From NCBI RefSeq assembly GCF_017581925.1, contig NZ_JAGEVG010000004.1, forward strand, positions 1 to 64,000: a DNA stretch of 64,000 nucleotides, in the 5' to 3' direction. Position 1 is the first letter of the stretch, and each line of letters starts with the position of its first letter. Under the pieces are notes generated by a model. The model saw only the letters and a list, made by a program, of their open reading frames with translations. It made no database searches and had not been told where the DNA came from. The DNA is from Gelidibacter pelagius (GTDB lineage: Bacteria > Bacteroidota > Bacteroidia > Flavobacteriales > Flavobacteriaceae). The position numbers and the translations under genes were made by a program. Shown here one piece after another: positions 27,092 through 36,612 of this stretch.

Positions 27092-29002
27092 ATGAAAGCA
27101 TTTCAATTACAAATTTTAGCACTGCTTGCACTTTTTATCGGAACGATTTCCGTTAATGCCCAAAAAGCTGAAGCCCCCAATCAAAATTATGATCTTGGAT
27201 CAAGCATCAACGAAATGACGCTCACCGTAGGAGGTGTTTTGGTAGTCGCAACAAATGATGGCTTGGTAGGGATTAGACCAACCGAAAGCCAACCCGTTTT
27301 TAAATTCAATGATTTCGGCAAACTTAAGCCGGAAGAAACTCAATTTGTTCCCAATTCCCCATACATCATCGTTTCTCAAGGCGTAGGTTCTAAGTTTGCT
27401 GGTATAGCCAAAACGAAACGCGCCGTAATCGATTATATGACCGGGAAAGTGATTTTCAATTCGGATACGGACAATTGGAACCAAGTTTTTACTTGCGATG
27501 TGGTGTTGCCACAGAATAAATTGATCATAAGTGGCATCCAAAAAGAAGGTGATAAATTTGAAAAATCCACACCAAAGGTTGCCGTTTATGATCTTGCAAC
27601 CTCAAAAATAGACTTTAGCTTTTTCTTGGACAAACCAGGTCGTGTTGGTGTTGCCAAGGATGTCAGTATGACCGGAACACCATTGCTCCTAAAAGACATG
27701 CTAATTCTTCCAACAGCACAAGGTTTAATTGCAAAATCACATACAGGTGAAGATATATGGACCAATAAAATAAAAGGAATTAATTGGATGGTTGCTGATG
27801 CTTATGAAAAGGAAATCTATGGTTTTGAAACCACGTCGAATGGAAAAAACACCCGCATCCATAAAATTGGCTCTAATGGTGCAGAACTCTGGAAGGACGA
27901 TCGCAAAGTACAAGGTAATATCTCCAATTTCCAGATTCTTCCTCAGGGCTTGGCTGTGGTCAGTGATAAAAGTGATGGTGGCAGTTCGAGTGTGTTTTCA
28001 ACAAAAAATGAATCTGAAATAGCATTTTTAAGCGCATCTTCTGGAGAGGATTTGTGGGACAAAGCACCAAAAACAAAAGGCTATGTCCAACATTTCTATG
28101 TTCAAGATGATGGGATCTTATTTGGCATTCAACAAGGTGGCATCAACAAAATCTCTTTTGATGGAAAAACGTTGTTTAATAAACCTTTAAAAACTGGTGA
28201 GAATATACTTGTAATGGCTGAGTCTCCGCAAGGCTTGATTTATATCACTGGTGAAGATGCCAATATTGTCGATTTAAAAACGGGCGACCAAGTCTGGAAA
28301 AAACCTTTGAAATATAAAAATTCAGCTGCGGTGGCTTCAACTTTTGATAGTGCCAAAAATAGATATCTTATTGCTGCAGATGACACGGTATATGCTATAG
28401 ATGCGAATACAGGAGATGTTTCAGAATTGGCAAAAGTGAAATTTGATGAAAAGGAGGCTGCGAATTCAATGGAAATGAGAGATGGCAACATTTTTCTTAG
28501 CGCTTCACAAAATATGATGGTATTAGGTGATAATGGTGATCAAAAATACCATGGTTACTATAAATCTCCGGGAAAAAGCGGATTTATGAAAGTCATGGGA
28601 GGTGTCGTGGCAGTGGCATCTACTGGTTTGTCCATGGCCCATGCTGCACAAGCTGGAATGAACAAAACAGGCTATGGCAGTAGCAACGATTTGAGAAACT
28701 ATAATGATTATGGTAAAGAAAACCAGCGTGCAGCAAATATGTTTGCTTCTATTGGTGATGCGTCGTTTAATATGATGTCGCAACGTTTTAAGGCTACAGC
28801 GGCGACCGAAAACGCCCAATTCATTCTTACAAAACTGGATGACGGTGTAGGTTTGGTCAAGGTGAATAAAGATACCGGAAATGTTGATAAAGAGATTGTT
28901 TTAAAGGATAAAAAGCCTGAATATCAAGTGGATGATGTCGCAGGAGTATTGTATTATAAGGCTAACGACAAGTCTATCTACGCCTACGATCTTAATAAGT
29001 AA
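27092..29002 (+). CDS. Secreted PQQ-like beta-propeller protein
   Basis: 636 residues with a signal peptide (about 1-23, ending SVNAQ). The rest shows repeated blades of the PQQ/outer-membrane-assembly type: GEDIWTNKIKGINW, GAELWKDDRKVQGN, GEDLWDKAPKTKG, GDQVWKKPLKYKNSA and TVYAIDANTGDV. An Ala/Gly-rich stretch with a hydrophobic segment at about 505-535 interrupts the propeller before a last strand region. Likely periplasmic or surface-bound; no enzyme residues are evident. A strong terminator follows at 29020-29061. The gene pairs with the lipoprotein just upstream. Confidence 0.82.
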   Translation: MKAFQLQILALLALFIGTISVNAQKAEAPNQNYDLGSSINEMTLTVGGVLVVATNDGLVGIRPTESQPVFKFNDFGKLKPEETQFVPNSPYIIVSQGVGSKFAGIAKTKRAVIDYMTGKVIFNSDTDNWNQVFTCDVVLPQNKLIISGIQKEGDKFEKSTPKVAVYDLATSKIDFSFFLDKPGRVGVAKDVSMTGTPLLLKDMLILPTAQGLIAKSHTGEDIWTNKIKGINWMVADAYEKEIYGFETTSNGKNTRIHKIGSNGAELWKDDRKVQGNISNFQILPQGLAVVSDKSDGGSSSVFSTKNESEIAFLSASSGEDLWDKAPKTKGYVQHFYVQDDGILFGIQQGGINKISFDGKTLFNKPLKTGENILVMAESPQGLIYITGEDANIVDLKTGDQVWKKPLKYKNSAAVASTFDSAKNRYLIAADDTVYAIDANTGDVSELAKVKFDEKEAANSMEMRDGNIFLSASQNMMVLGDNGDQKYHGYYKSPGKSGFMKVMGGVVAVASTGLSMAHAAQAGMNKTGYGSSNDLRNYNDYGKENQRAANMFASIGDASFNMMSQRFKATAATENAQFILTKLDDGVGLVKVNKDTGNVDKEIVLKDKKPEYQVDDVAGVLYYKANDKSIYAYDLNK

Positions 29003-29019
29003 TTGTATTCTTGGGATGA

Positions 29020-29061
29020 AGATTAGGCGTGATTATCATATAATTACGCTTAATCTTTTTT
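29020..29061 (+). terminator. Intrinsic terminator of the lipoprotein/propeller pair
   Basis: AGATTAGGCGTGATTAT (29020-29036) pairs with ATAATTACGCTTAATCT (29040-29056), 17 bp including two G-T pairs, a 3-nt loop CAT, then T to 29061. It lies 17 nt after the propeller stop. Confidence 0.9.
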
Positions 29062-29137
29062 AATTGCTATTTGTCGAAAAATACCAATCACAAAAACATT
29101 TAGAACTATATTGGTCATGCTATTAATCAATTTTCTT

Positions 29138-29200
29138 AAGAAAGCATCAGTTATTTCCATTATTGAAAAATATGGGTTGATACTGATGCTTTCTTTTTTT
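29138..29200 (+). promoter_or_regulatory. Inverted repeat with T-run in the histidine kinase leader
   Basis: AAGAAAGCATCAGT (29138-29151) is the exact complement of ACTGATGCTTTCTT (29182-29195), followed by five more T. The loop is 30 nt. It ends 3-12 nt before the likely start codons of the kinase gene (29204 or 29213), so it may be a leader attenuator or a second terminator of upstream transcription. Confidence 0.6.
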
Positions 29201-29212
29201 CAAATGTTTAAA

Positions 29213-31198
29213 ATGAGACAGGTATTTTTAATTCTGATGTTGTTTTTTGCTGTTGTCGTCTTTGGACAGAAGCATGGGCAAAATTCTCTAATGGTTTTAA
29301 ATAAGGCTGACTCCCTTCAAATATTAAAATATCAAAATCGTCTAAAATCTGCGAATGATAAAGAAAAGCTTGAACTCTATTATCAATTGGCTTCCACCTA
29401 TCTTTCAAAAATAGATTCCATAGCAAATACTTATGCTGAGTTACTCATAGAAAAAGCCACAGCTTCCAACCAAGCTCAATACAGAGGAAGAGCCTTATTT
29501 TTAAAAGGTAAAATAAATTCAACGTCGTCATCTATAAGAGCATTGGATTATTACCAAGAGGCCACCAAAATTTTGGAAGATTATGCAGATCAGGCTCTAA
29601 AAGATATTTATTATAAACAGTCTCAAATCCATACCTTGTTTTCAGAATTTCCTGAAGCATTAGATCTTGGTTTTAAATCTTTGGAATTTAATAAAATAAA
29701 CAACATTGAAGCCAATGTTTTAAGAGACATGTCTTTAATAGGCTACATCTATGACCGAATGTATGAGTTTAAGGAATCTATCAAGTGGAACAGAGAGGCC
29801 TTGAAAATCGCCAAAAAAATTGGGGATCAAAATGGTGAAGCACTATGTTATGGACGTATTGGAATCGCCTTTGATGAATTGGCAGAAAAAGATAATTTTA
29901 ATGAACGACTGTTTGACAGCGCTTTATATTACAATAAAAAAGCCGCACGATTGAGCGAAAGTATTAATAACCTGGCCTTTTCAAGAACAACATATTCAAA
30001 CATCGGTAACACCTATTCTAAATTAAAAGATTATAAAAAGGCCGAAGAATACACTTTGAAATCCCTCGCAGTACCAGGATTTGAATCCAGAAAAGGTGTG
30101 ACTTTGGTCAACTTGGGAAAAATCTATTTGGAGACCAAACGCTTTAGCGAAGCCAAAAAGGTTTTAGATAGTGCCATGCGTAATACCTTAAAATATGGAA
30201 CGCGCAAATACCAACTGGAAGCGTATTATCGTTTTCATGAGTTGGATGTTAAAAAGGGCGACTATAAAAGCGCATTAAACAATTATATAGAATATAAATC
30301 TATAGAAGATTCTCTTCTTAACGAAACAAAAACCCGTCAGATTGCTGAAATGGGAGAGCGCTACAAAACGGCAGATAAAGAGCGGCAAATTTTGATCCAT
30401 CGTACAGATTTGGCAGAACGGGATTTGACCATTCAAAAACGAAATTCACAGCTCTTTGGAACGATTGCCTTCGCAGTGGTCTTAACGTTTATTGGTTATT
30501 TGTTTTACAATCAACAAAAACTTCGAAACCAACAGCTTCAGAAGGAAAGTGAATTGAAAGATGCCTTACTGAAAATTGAAACCCAAAACAGACTTCAAGA
30601 ACAACGTTTACGTATCAGTAGAGACCTGCATGACAATATAGGCGCACAATTGGCTTTTATCATTTCATCTATTGATAATTTAAAATACGGATTTGACATT
30701 ACGGATCAAAAACTCAAGGATAAACTAACCAGTATCAGCAATTTTACTACAGAAACCATTTATGAATTGCGTGACACCATTTGGGCAATGAATAAAACCG
30801 AAATCACTTTTGAGGACTTGCAATCCCGTCTTTCAAATTATATTGACAAAGCACATGTATTTGAAGGGAAGGTGGATTTTTCATTTCAGGTTGACCCAGA
30901 TGTAGACCTTAAACGAAAATTCAACTCTATGGAAGGTGTGAATATTCATAGGGTTATTCAGGAAGCCATTCACAACAGTTTGAAACATTCCAACTCCAAA
31001 AATATCGAGGTTAAGGTGGAAAAGTTTATGGAGCATTTAAAATTCACAATTTCAGACGATGGTCAGGGATTTGATATGACTACTGTGGAAAAAGGAAATG
31101 GTTTGTTGAATATGCAAAAAAGAATTCATGAAATTGGTGGAAAGTTTGAAATTGAATCCTTTCCAAATCATGGCACCAAAATAAGTTTTGTCATATAG
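29213..31198 (+). CDS. TPR sensor histidine kinase (HisKA_3 type), paralogue 1
   Basis: 661 residues from the ATG at 29213, which begins a clean signal peptide (MRQVFLILMLFFAVVVFGQ); an ATG at 29204 is also possible, and the longer frame from 29111 would run through the leader hairpin. The sensor half is periplasmic tetratricopeptide repeats (about 50-370); then a membrane helix (LFGTIAFAVVLTFIGYLFY), a coiled coil, the phospho-acceptor motif RISRDLHDNIGAQL, the N box (EAIHNSLKHS) and G boxes DDGQGFD and GNGLLNM. It autophosphorylates on the H-box histidine and should signal to the regulator at 33215. Confidence 0.88.
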   Translation: MRQVFLILMLFFAVVVFGQKHGQNSLMVLNKADSLQILKYQNRLKSANDKEKLELYYQLASTYLSKIDSIANTYAELLIEKATASNQAQYRGRALFLKGKINSTSSSIRALDYYQEATKILEDYADQALKDIYYKQSQIHTLFSEFPEALDLGFKSLEFNKINNIEANVLRDMSLIGYIYDRMYEFKESIKWNREALKIAKKIGDQNGEALCYGRIGIAFDELAEKDNFNERLFDSALYYNKKAARLSESINNLAFSRTTYSNIGNTYSKLKDYKKAEEYTLKSLAVPGFESRKGVTLVNLGKIYLETKRFSEAKKVLDSAMRNTLKYGTRKYQLEAYYRFHELDVKKGDYKSALNNYIEYKSIEDSLLNETKTRQIAEMGERYKTADKERQILIHRTDLAERDLTIQKRNSQLFGTIAFAVVLTFIGYLFYNQQKLRNQQLQKESELKDALLKIETQNRLQEQRLRISRDLHDNIGAQLAFIISSIDNLKYGFDITDQKLKDKLTSISNFTTETIYELRDTIWAMNKTEITFEDLQSRLSNYIDKAHVFEGKVDFSFQVDPDVDLKRKFNSMEGVNIHRVIQEAIHNSLKHSNSKNIEVKVEKFMEHLKFTISDDGQGFDMTTVEKGNGLLNMQKRIHEIGGKFEIESFPNHGTKISFVI

Positions 31199-31249
31199 AA
31201 ACTAACGGTATTCTTAAAAATCAGTATTTTAACAGTTGCAATCTATAAA

Positions 31250-33160
31250 ATGATCTTGAAACCGTTCATCTGTCTTTTATTTTTCCTTATAATCAGTATT
31301 AGTTTTTCTCAGGGAAATGCAGAAAAGTTAAATGATTCGGCCATGGCATTATATAAACAAGATCCACAAAGAGCTTTGGTGATGTTGGAAAGTGCTCTTG
31401 AAACTGCCCAGAAACACAAACAATCTGAATGGATTGCCTACTCAAAAAATAGTTTAGGCATCGTCTACCGAGATTTAGGGCAATTTCAGAAGGCGAAAGC
31501 TTTATCTGAAGAAGCCTTGATAAATGTAAAAAATGAACGTGCTTTGGCCTCAGCGTATAACAACATCGGAGCATGCAATCGAAGTTTGGGCGATTATGAA
31601 GCCGCGCTGACCGCCTATCTAAACGCCTTGGCTATTTATGAAAAGGAAAATGCATTGATTGAGCAGGCTACAGTAATCAATAATATTGGAATGGTTTATA
31701 GTTATTTGGGAATGAATTCCAAAGCGGTCGAAAATCATTTGAAAGCCATAGCGATATTTGAAAAGGAAAACAATAAAAAGGGAATGTCTGAAGGCTATAA
31801 TAATATTGCCATTCTGTATGCCAATGAAGGCGAATTGGATAAAGCTCTAAATTATTTTAAAAATTCGTTAGCGATTGAAAGATCCCTGAAAAGCCAAAAA
31901 GGAATTGCAGAATCGACCAATAATGTTGGTGCGGTTTTCTATTATTTGCAAGAGATTGATTCGGCGTTGGTGTACTTCAATGAGTCTGCCCGTATCGAGA
32001 AAGCTATCGGGAATGTGGCAGGTATTGGCGCCAGTTATAACAATATTGCTCAAATTCTATTGGAAAATGAACGTGTGGACGATGCTAAAATCTATATTGA
32101 TAGTGCTTATCATTATGCCAATCAATCGCAGACGGCGGTGGATATTGAAACCGCTTTAAATATGTATTCACAATATTACGAAGCGAAAAATGATACAAAA
32201 ACGGCCCTTCATTATTATAAAAATTTCACGACATTAAAAGATAGTCTGCTCAATATTGAAACCAATAGTAGGGTGGCAAAATTGGAAATTGAATATCAAA
32301 CCGAGAAAAAGGAAAAGGAAATCCTTTCACAACGCGCTGATTTAGCTGAAAAGGAACTTGATTTGAGCAAAAAGAACAGCTATATATGGGGGCTCCTTGG
32401 TTTAGCTGTGGTATTGACGCTTTTGGGAATGCTGTTTTACAACCAACAAAAGCTTAAAAACCGTCAACTTCAAAAGGAAAACGAACTCAAGGATGCCTTG
32501 ATTAAAATTGAGACCCAAAACAGATTACAGGAACAGCGTTTGCGGATCAGTAGAGATTTGCATGACAATATTGGAGCGCAACTGACCTTTATTATTTCGT
32601 CTCTGGACAATCTCAAATATGGCTTTCAATTGCCTGATAAATTGAGTGCTAAACTCAAGTTTATAAGCGAGTTTACCACAACCACAATTTATGAGTTACG
32701 GGACACTATTTGGGCCATGAATAAAAATGACATTTCTTTGGAGGATTTGAAGGCCCGTATTTCCAACTTTATAGATAAGGCCAATACTACTTCAGAAAAT
32801 GTGAGCTTTAGCTTTGAATCGGATGATAAGTTGCAGGCAGGAATCAAATTTTCTTCTGTTGATGGGATGAATATCTACCGCATTATTCAAGAGGCACTGA
32901 ACAATGCTTTAAAATATTCCAATGCGCAACATATAGGTGTCACAATCCACTCCGAAAATCAACAATTGAAAATTTTAATATCAGATGATGGCCAAGGCTT
33001 TGATCTAAAAACGGTTGAAAAGGGCAATGGGTTGAACAATATGATTAAAAGATCAGATGATATTGGAGCAGAGATTTTGATTGACTCAGGCATTGACAAA
33101 GGAACCAAAGTCCTTATAAAGATACCTTTGCAGACAATAAATACGACGTTTGACGTATAG
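31250..33160 (+). CDS. TPR sensor histidine kinase (HisKA_3 type), paralogue 2
   Basis: 636 residues: signal peptide (about 1-20), TPR units (about 25-330, repeats of the form AYNNIGACNRSLGDYEAALTAY), a membrane helix (YIWGLLGLAVVLTLLGMLFY), coiled coil, H box RISRDLHDNIGAQL, N box (EALNNALKYS) and DDGQGFD/GNGLNNM. Kinase halves of the two paralogues are almost the same (27 identical residues in a row around the H box), while the TPR halves differ, so they may sense different ligands and share one output. 51 nt after paralogue 1 and 54 nt before the regulator gene. Confidence 0.92.
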   Translation: MILKPFICLLFFLIISISFSQGNAEKLNDSAMALYKQDPQRALVMLESALETAQKHKQSEWIAYSKNSLGIVYRDLGQFQKAKALSEEALINVKNERALASAYNNIGACNRSLGDYEAALTAYLNALAIYEKENALIEQATVINNIGMVYSYLGMNSKAVENHLKAIAIFEKENNKKGMSEGYNNIAILYANEGELDKALNYFKNSLAIERSLKSQKGIAESTNNVGAVFYYLQEIDSALVYFNESARIEKAIGNVAGIGASYNNIAQILLENERVDDAKIYIDSAYHYANQSQTAVDIETALNMYSQYYEAKNDTKTALHYYKNFTTLKDSLLNIETNSRVAKLEIEYQTEKKEKEILSQRADLAEKELDLSKKNSYIWGLLGLAVVLTLLGMLFYNQQKLKNRQLQKENELKDALIKIETQNRLQEQRLRISRDLHDNIGAQLTFIISSLDNLKYGFQLPDKLSAKLKFISEFTTTTIYELRDTIWAMNKNDISLEDLKARISNFIDKANTTSENVSFSFESDDKLQAGIKFSSVDGMNIYRIIQEALNNALKYSNAQHIGVTIHSENQQLKILISDDGQGFDLKTVEKGNGLNNMIKRSDDIGAEILIDSGIDKGTKVLIKIPLQTINTTFDV

Positions 33161-33214
33161 GTAGATCATTAAAAACATCCGAACTTTAGACTTTAACCAA
33201 TCAAAAAAGCATTT

Positions 33215-33865
33215 ATGAACATCAAAATAGCTATTGTAGATGATAATTCTTTTTTAATCTCTACCGTTAAGGAGAAACTCTCCTTTTTTGAGGATTTGAA
33301 TTTTAAATTCTCGGCCTTCAATGGTTCAGAGTTATTGATTAAATTGGAAGAGAATTCCAACCTCGATCTAATTTTGATGGATATTGAGATGCCTGTATTA
33401 AATGGCATTGAAACCACAGAATTGGTCAAAAACAAATATCCCCACATCAAAATCATCATGTTGACCGTTTTTGACAATGACGAAAATATTTTTAACGCCA
33501 TCAAAGCCGGAGCAGACGGCTATTTGCTAAAGGAAATCAATGCCCAAGACTTACATAGTGGTATTTTGGAAACCTTGAATGGCGGTGCAGCCATGAATCC
33601 ATCCATTGCCTTAAAAACCTTGAAATTGCTCAGAAATCCGATTGATATAGACAATAGAAAAGATCAAGAAGATATTCAACTGACATCACGCGAAACCGAA
33701 GTTTTGGAACACTTGAGCAAAGGATTGAACTATAATAAAATTGCCGAAAACTTGATTCTTTCCACGGGAACAGTACGCAAACACATCGAAAATATTTACA
33801 AAAAACTGCAGGTGCACAACAAAATTGAAGCGGTTCAAAAAGCTAAGCGGAATAATTTGATTTGA
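33215..33865 (+). CDS. NarL/LuxR-family response regulator
   Basis: 216 residues. Receiver domain 1-120 with acidic pocket D9/D10, phospho-acceptor D56 in LILMDIEMP, T84 and K106; a LuxR-type helix-turn-helix at about 150-210 (LTSRETEVLEHLSKGLNYNKIAENLILSTGTVRKHIENIYKKL). It is the expected partner of the two HisKA_3 kinases just upstream and the only regulator in the cluster. Phosphorylation should promote dimerisation and DNA binding; target genes are unknown. Confidence 0.93.
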   Translation: MNIKIAIVDDNSFLISTVKEKLSFFEDLNFKFSAFNGSELLIKLEENSNLDLILMDIEMPVLNGIETTELVKNKYPHIKIIMLTVFDNDENIFNAIKAGADGYLLKEINAQDLHSGILETLNGGAAMNPSIALKTLKLLRNPIDIDNRKDQEDIQLTSRETEVLEHLSKGLNYNKIAENLILSTGTVRKHIENIYKKLQVHNKIEAVQKAKRNNLI

Positions 33866-34175
33866 TTTGGTGGAGGGTAGAGGGTAGACGGTAGAGGGTA
33901 GAGAAATAGACGATAGAGAGATGTACAACCAAAACTAATCAAGGAAGTTCAATTTGTGAGTGATTAACGATTGAAGATTGAAGATTGTCGAATTTTTAAT
34001 ACTGCGGAAGATGATTCAGGGTTTAATGCTTCACTTTTTTAGCTAAGAACATTTCAATTTCCCGCCATCGCTAAAGCTACGGTCGGGCCAGCAAATTCAA
34101 TTTCAACTTCGGTTTCTCAGACTTGTAACAATTATTGTAGAGAAAAATTCTTTTGTTTTGAAAGGGATTGGAACC
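33866..34175. other. Gene-free spacer with simple repeats
   Basis: A purine-rich run of GGGTAGA-like units spans about 33871-33925. Further on, 34062-34090 holds an imperfect palindrome of the form CCCG-CCATCGCTAAAGCTACGG-TCGGG, a dispersed-repeat relative. I see no gene and no clear terminator for the response regulator or for coaD. Confidence 0.6.
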
Positions 34176-34631
34176 TTATAAAACCCGAACACTATCCGGT
34201 ACCAAAACCGTATAATCTCCATTATTTCTGATCACATCCCTTACAATGGAAGAAGAAATATAGGATGTACTCGCAGCGGTCAGTAAAAAGACGGTTTCTA
34301 TCTTGGAAAGTTTTCGGTTGGTATGTGCAATGGCCTTTTCAAATTCGAAATCGGCGGGATTACGTAAGCCTCTTAAAATAAATTGTGCATCAATCTCTTT
34401 GCAAAAGTCAATAGTCAAACCTTTATAGGTCATCACTTTTACTTTGGGATTATCTTTAAATGCCTCTTTTATGAACTTTAGACGCTCCTCCAAAGAAAAC
34501 ATATACTTTTTGTCGGCATTGATGCCAATGGCAACCACCACTTCGTCAAACACTTTTAAACCGCGTTTGATGATGTCAAAATGTCCTAAAGTTAGCGGAT
34601 CAAATGACCCAGGAAATAGTGCGCGTTTCAT
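34176..34631 (-). CDS. coaD: Phosphopantetheine adenylyltransferase
   Basis: 151 residues. It transfers AMP from ATP to 4'-phosphopantetheine, the penultimate step of coenzyme A synthesis. The nucleotidyltransferase signature GSFDPLTLGH is at residues 8-17; the second substrate loop ISSSIVRDVIRNNGD is near the C terminus and RGLRNPADFEFE in the middle. The ATG at 34631 gives the family start (MKRALFPGSFDP). It is 89 nt downstream of ddl but has a consensus promoter of its own at 34670-34698. Confidence 0.97.
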   Translation of the reverse strand: MKRALFPGSFDPLTLGHFDIIKRGLKVFDEVVVAIGINADKKYMFSLEERLKFIKEAFKDNPKVKVMTYKGLTIDFCKEIDAQFILRGLRNPADFEFEKAIAHTNRKLSKIETVFLLTAASTSYISSSIVRDVIRNNGDYTVLVPDSVRVL

Positions 34632-34669
34632 AAAGCCCCTCTTTGTCTCCCCAAAGGGGAGAAATTTAT

Positions 34670-34698
34670 CAAATATACAACAGAATTTCTTTTCACAA
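34670..34698 (-). promoter_or_regulatory. Bacteroidota-type promoter of coaD
   Basis: Read on the minus strand: TTG (34698-34696), 18 nt, TATATTTG (34677-34670), a near-perfect TTG-N19-TAnnTTTG promoter. It is 38 nt before the coaD start. A small hairpin with stem CTCCCC/GGGGAG lies between it and the gene. Confidence 0.75.
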
Positions 34699-34720
34699 CA
34701 GTTTCTCTCCTTTGGAGGGA

Positions 34721-35695
34721 TTAAGAAAGGACTTCCTCAATCGCATTGCCGAACAAATCCACTAAACTAATACCGGCTGCGGCCGCTTGTTGAGGTAAAA
34801 TACTTGCTTTCGTCATTCCTGGAACGGTATTGATTTCCAAAAAATGTGGTTCGCCGTCTTTAAATATAAATTCACTGCGACTAAAGCCTTTCATTTTTAA
34901 AACTTCATAGACTTTCTTTGCAACAGTCCTTACTTTTTCCTCTTGTTCTTGAGTCAATCTTGCAGGCGTAATTTCTTGGGATTGTCCCAAATATTTAGCC
35001 TGATAATCAAAAAAGTCGTTTTCACTTACAATTTCGGTAATGGGAAGTACGGTGACTTCACCTTTATACATGATGACGCCAACAGACACCTCTACGCCAT
35101 CTAAAAAAGATTCAATGATCACTTCATCATCTTCCTTAAATGCTACTTCCAATGCCTTGTTAAACTCTTCTTTTTTATAGACTTTCGTAATCCCAAAACT
35201 ACTTCCTGCTTTATTGGCTTTTACAAAACAAGGCAAACCTACTTTGGCGATAATGGCATCTTCATCAATAACATCGCCTAAATTTACATAATAGGATTCA
35301 GCTGTTTTAATACCATACGGCTTTAATGTACTTAAACAATCCCGCTTGTTAAATGTCAGTGCTGCTTGGTACATATTGCAACTGGTCTGTGGAATTTCTA
35401 ACAATTCCAAATAGCCTTGCATAAAACCATCTTCACCAGGAGTCCCGTGTATGGCGTTAAAAACACAGTCGAAAGTGGTTTTTAATCCATCAACAGAAAT
35501 CGAAAAATCATTTTTATCCACAGGAAACTCGTTGTCGTTGGCATCTACGTAAACCCATTTTTCCTTAAAAATATGTATCCGATAAGGATTATATTTTGAT
35601 GGGTCAAGCGTTTCATAAACTACTTGTCCGCTTTTGAGGGAAATCTCGAATTCGCTCGAAAATCCTCCCATGATGATGGCAACGTTCTTTCTCAT
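34721..35695 (-). CDS. ddl: D-alanine--D-alanine ligase
   Basis: 324 residues, ATP-grasp enzyme forming D-Ala-D-Ala for peptidoglycan. Recognisable motifs: NVAIIMGGFSSEFEISLKSG at the N terminus, NAIHGTPGEDGFMQGYLELL, VKANKAGSSFGITKVY, and FLEINTVPGMTKASILPQQAAAAG at the C terminus with the Mg-binding E and N. The start at 35695 fits the family. It is upstream of coaD on the same strand and divergent from the PASTA protein gene at 36046, which also concerns the cell wall. Confidence 0.96.
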   Translation of the reverse strand: MRKNVAIIMGGFSSEFEISLKSGQVVYETLDPSKYNPYRIHIFKEKWVYVDANDNEFPVDKNDFSISVDGLKTTFDCVFNAIHGTPGEDGFMQGYLELLEIPQTSCNMYQAALTFNKRDCLSTLKPYGIKTAESYYVNLGDVIDEDAIIAKVGLPCFVKANKAGSSFGITKVYKKEEFNKALEVAFKEDDEVIIESFLDGVEVSVGVIMYKGEVTVLPITEIVSENDFFDYQAKYLGQSQEITPARLTQEQEEKVRTVAKKVYEVLKMKGFSRSEFIFKDGEPHFLEINTVPGMTKASILPQQAAAAGISLVDLFGNAIEEVLS

Positions 35696-36045
35696 ATTTA
35701 TATCCCGCGATCCCGATAGCTATCGGGAGGCAATCTTATTAATTAGTGTTCATAATTGATTTAGAATCTTATCTTGCAATAAAAACGGTTTTTTCGCTTC
35801 CCACGAAAGCAGGGATCTAATTTGGATTCATTTTTTAGCCACGAATGCACGAATATTTATGGTCGTTTATAAAGCTTTTAATAATACCATTTCACATATA
35901 TGTATTGAAATAGCAATATTTAGAAGTTATAAAAGTTATACATTCGTAAATTAATGCACGATAATCCACGAACAAAAATATCACATTAAAAGGAAAAGAA
36001 AAAACGGTTGGATTTATATATCTTTGCCACTTATAACAAAACTTC
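35696..36045. other. Gene-free divergent spacer with dispersed palindrome
   Basis: 35712-35727 is a perfect palindrome CCCGATAGCTATCGGG, preceded by CCCGCGAT; the same arrangement recurs at 62611-62634. At 35797-35818 there is a decayed relative of the CTTCCCGCGAAGGCGGG element. At 35837-35870 and 35945-35975 are degenerate CCACGAATGCACGAAT-type repeats. A -7-like TATCTTTG (36019-36026) near the end could serve the PASTA gene, without a well-spaced TTG. Confidence 0.7.
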
Positions 36046-36612
36046 ATGAGTCTAATAAAATTTTTAACGAGTAAAGCGTTTTTGAAACAAATTATTCTTG
36101 CTATTGTAGCTCTTATAGTATTGTCTTTTTTAATGTTGAAGTGGTTAGATTATCGCACTAAGCATGGGAGTTTTGTAACGGTGCCAGATTTGGCAGGTAG
36201 AACCATTGAAACCGCAGGAATCTTATTGAACGACAATCAGTTGACTATGGAGATTCAAGACTCTGCCAATTATAATCCTAAATATCCTAAATATTCAGTA
36301 ATAGAACAATATCCATTAGCAGGAAGTCAGGTAAAAGAAGATCGAAAAATATATTTGATTCTAAATCCTTCAGGCTATCGCAAAGTGGAAGTGCCTATTG
36401 TGGTTGGTCGTACTTTCCGTCAAGCCAAGCCAACTTTAGAAGCCATTGGTTTTGAGGTAGGCAAAATATCCTACATTGATGATATTGGCAAAGACGAAGT
36501 GCAATCCATTTCATTTGAAGGCGAATCGGTCAACGCGGGCGATTTACTGCCCATGACCTCCAAAATTGATATTGTTTTGGGGAATGGTAATAGAGGTATA
36601 GACGAAGAATGA
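36046..36612 (+). CDS. PASTA-domain membrane protein
   Basis: 188 residues: a membrane anchor (about 13-33, LKQIILAIVALIVLSFLML) and two PASTA modules, one from about 42-110 (FVTVPDLAGRTIETAGILLNDNQL) and a second from about 113-180 (KVEVPIVVGRTFRQAKPTLEAIGFEVGKISY). PASTA domains bind peptidoglycan fragments; there is no attached kinase or transpeptidase. Its stop overlaps the start of the pseudouridine synthase gene by 4 nt (ATGA), so translation is coupled. This PASTA-RluA pair next to ddl is usual in flavobacteria. Confidence 0.9.
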   Translation: MSLIKFLTSKAFLKQIILAIVALIVLSFLMLKWLDYRTKHGSFVTVPDLAGRTIETAGILLNDNQLTMEIQDSANYNPKYPKYSVIEQYPLAGSQVKEDRKIYLILNPSGYRKVEVPIVVGRTFRQAKPTLEAIGFEVGKISYIDDIGKDEVQSISFEGESVNAGDLLPMTSKIDIVLGNGNRGIDEE

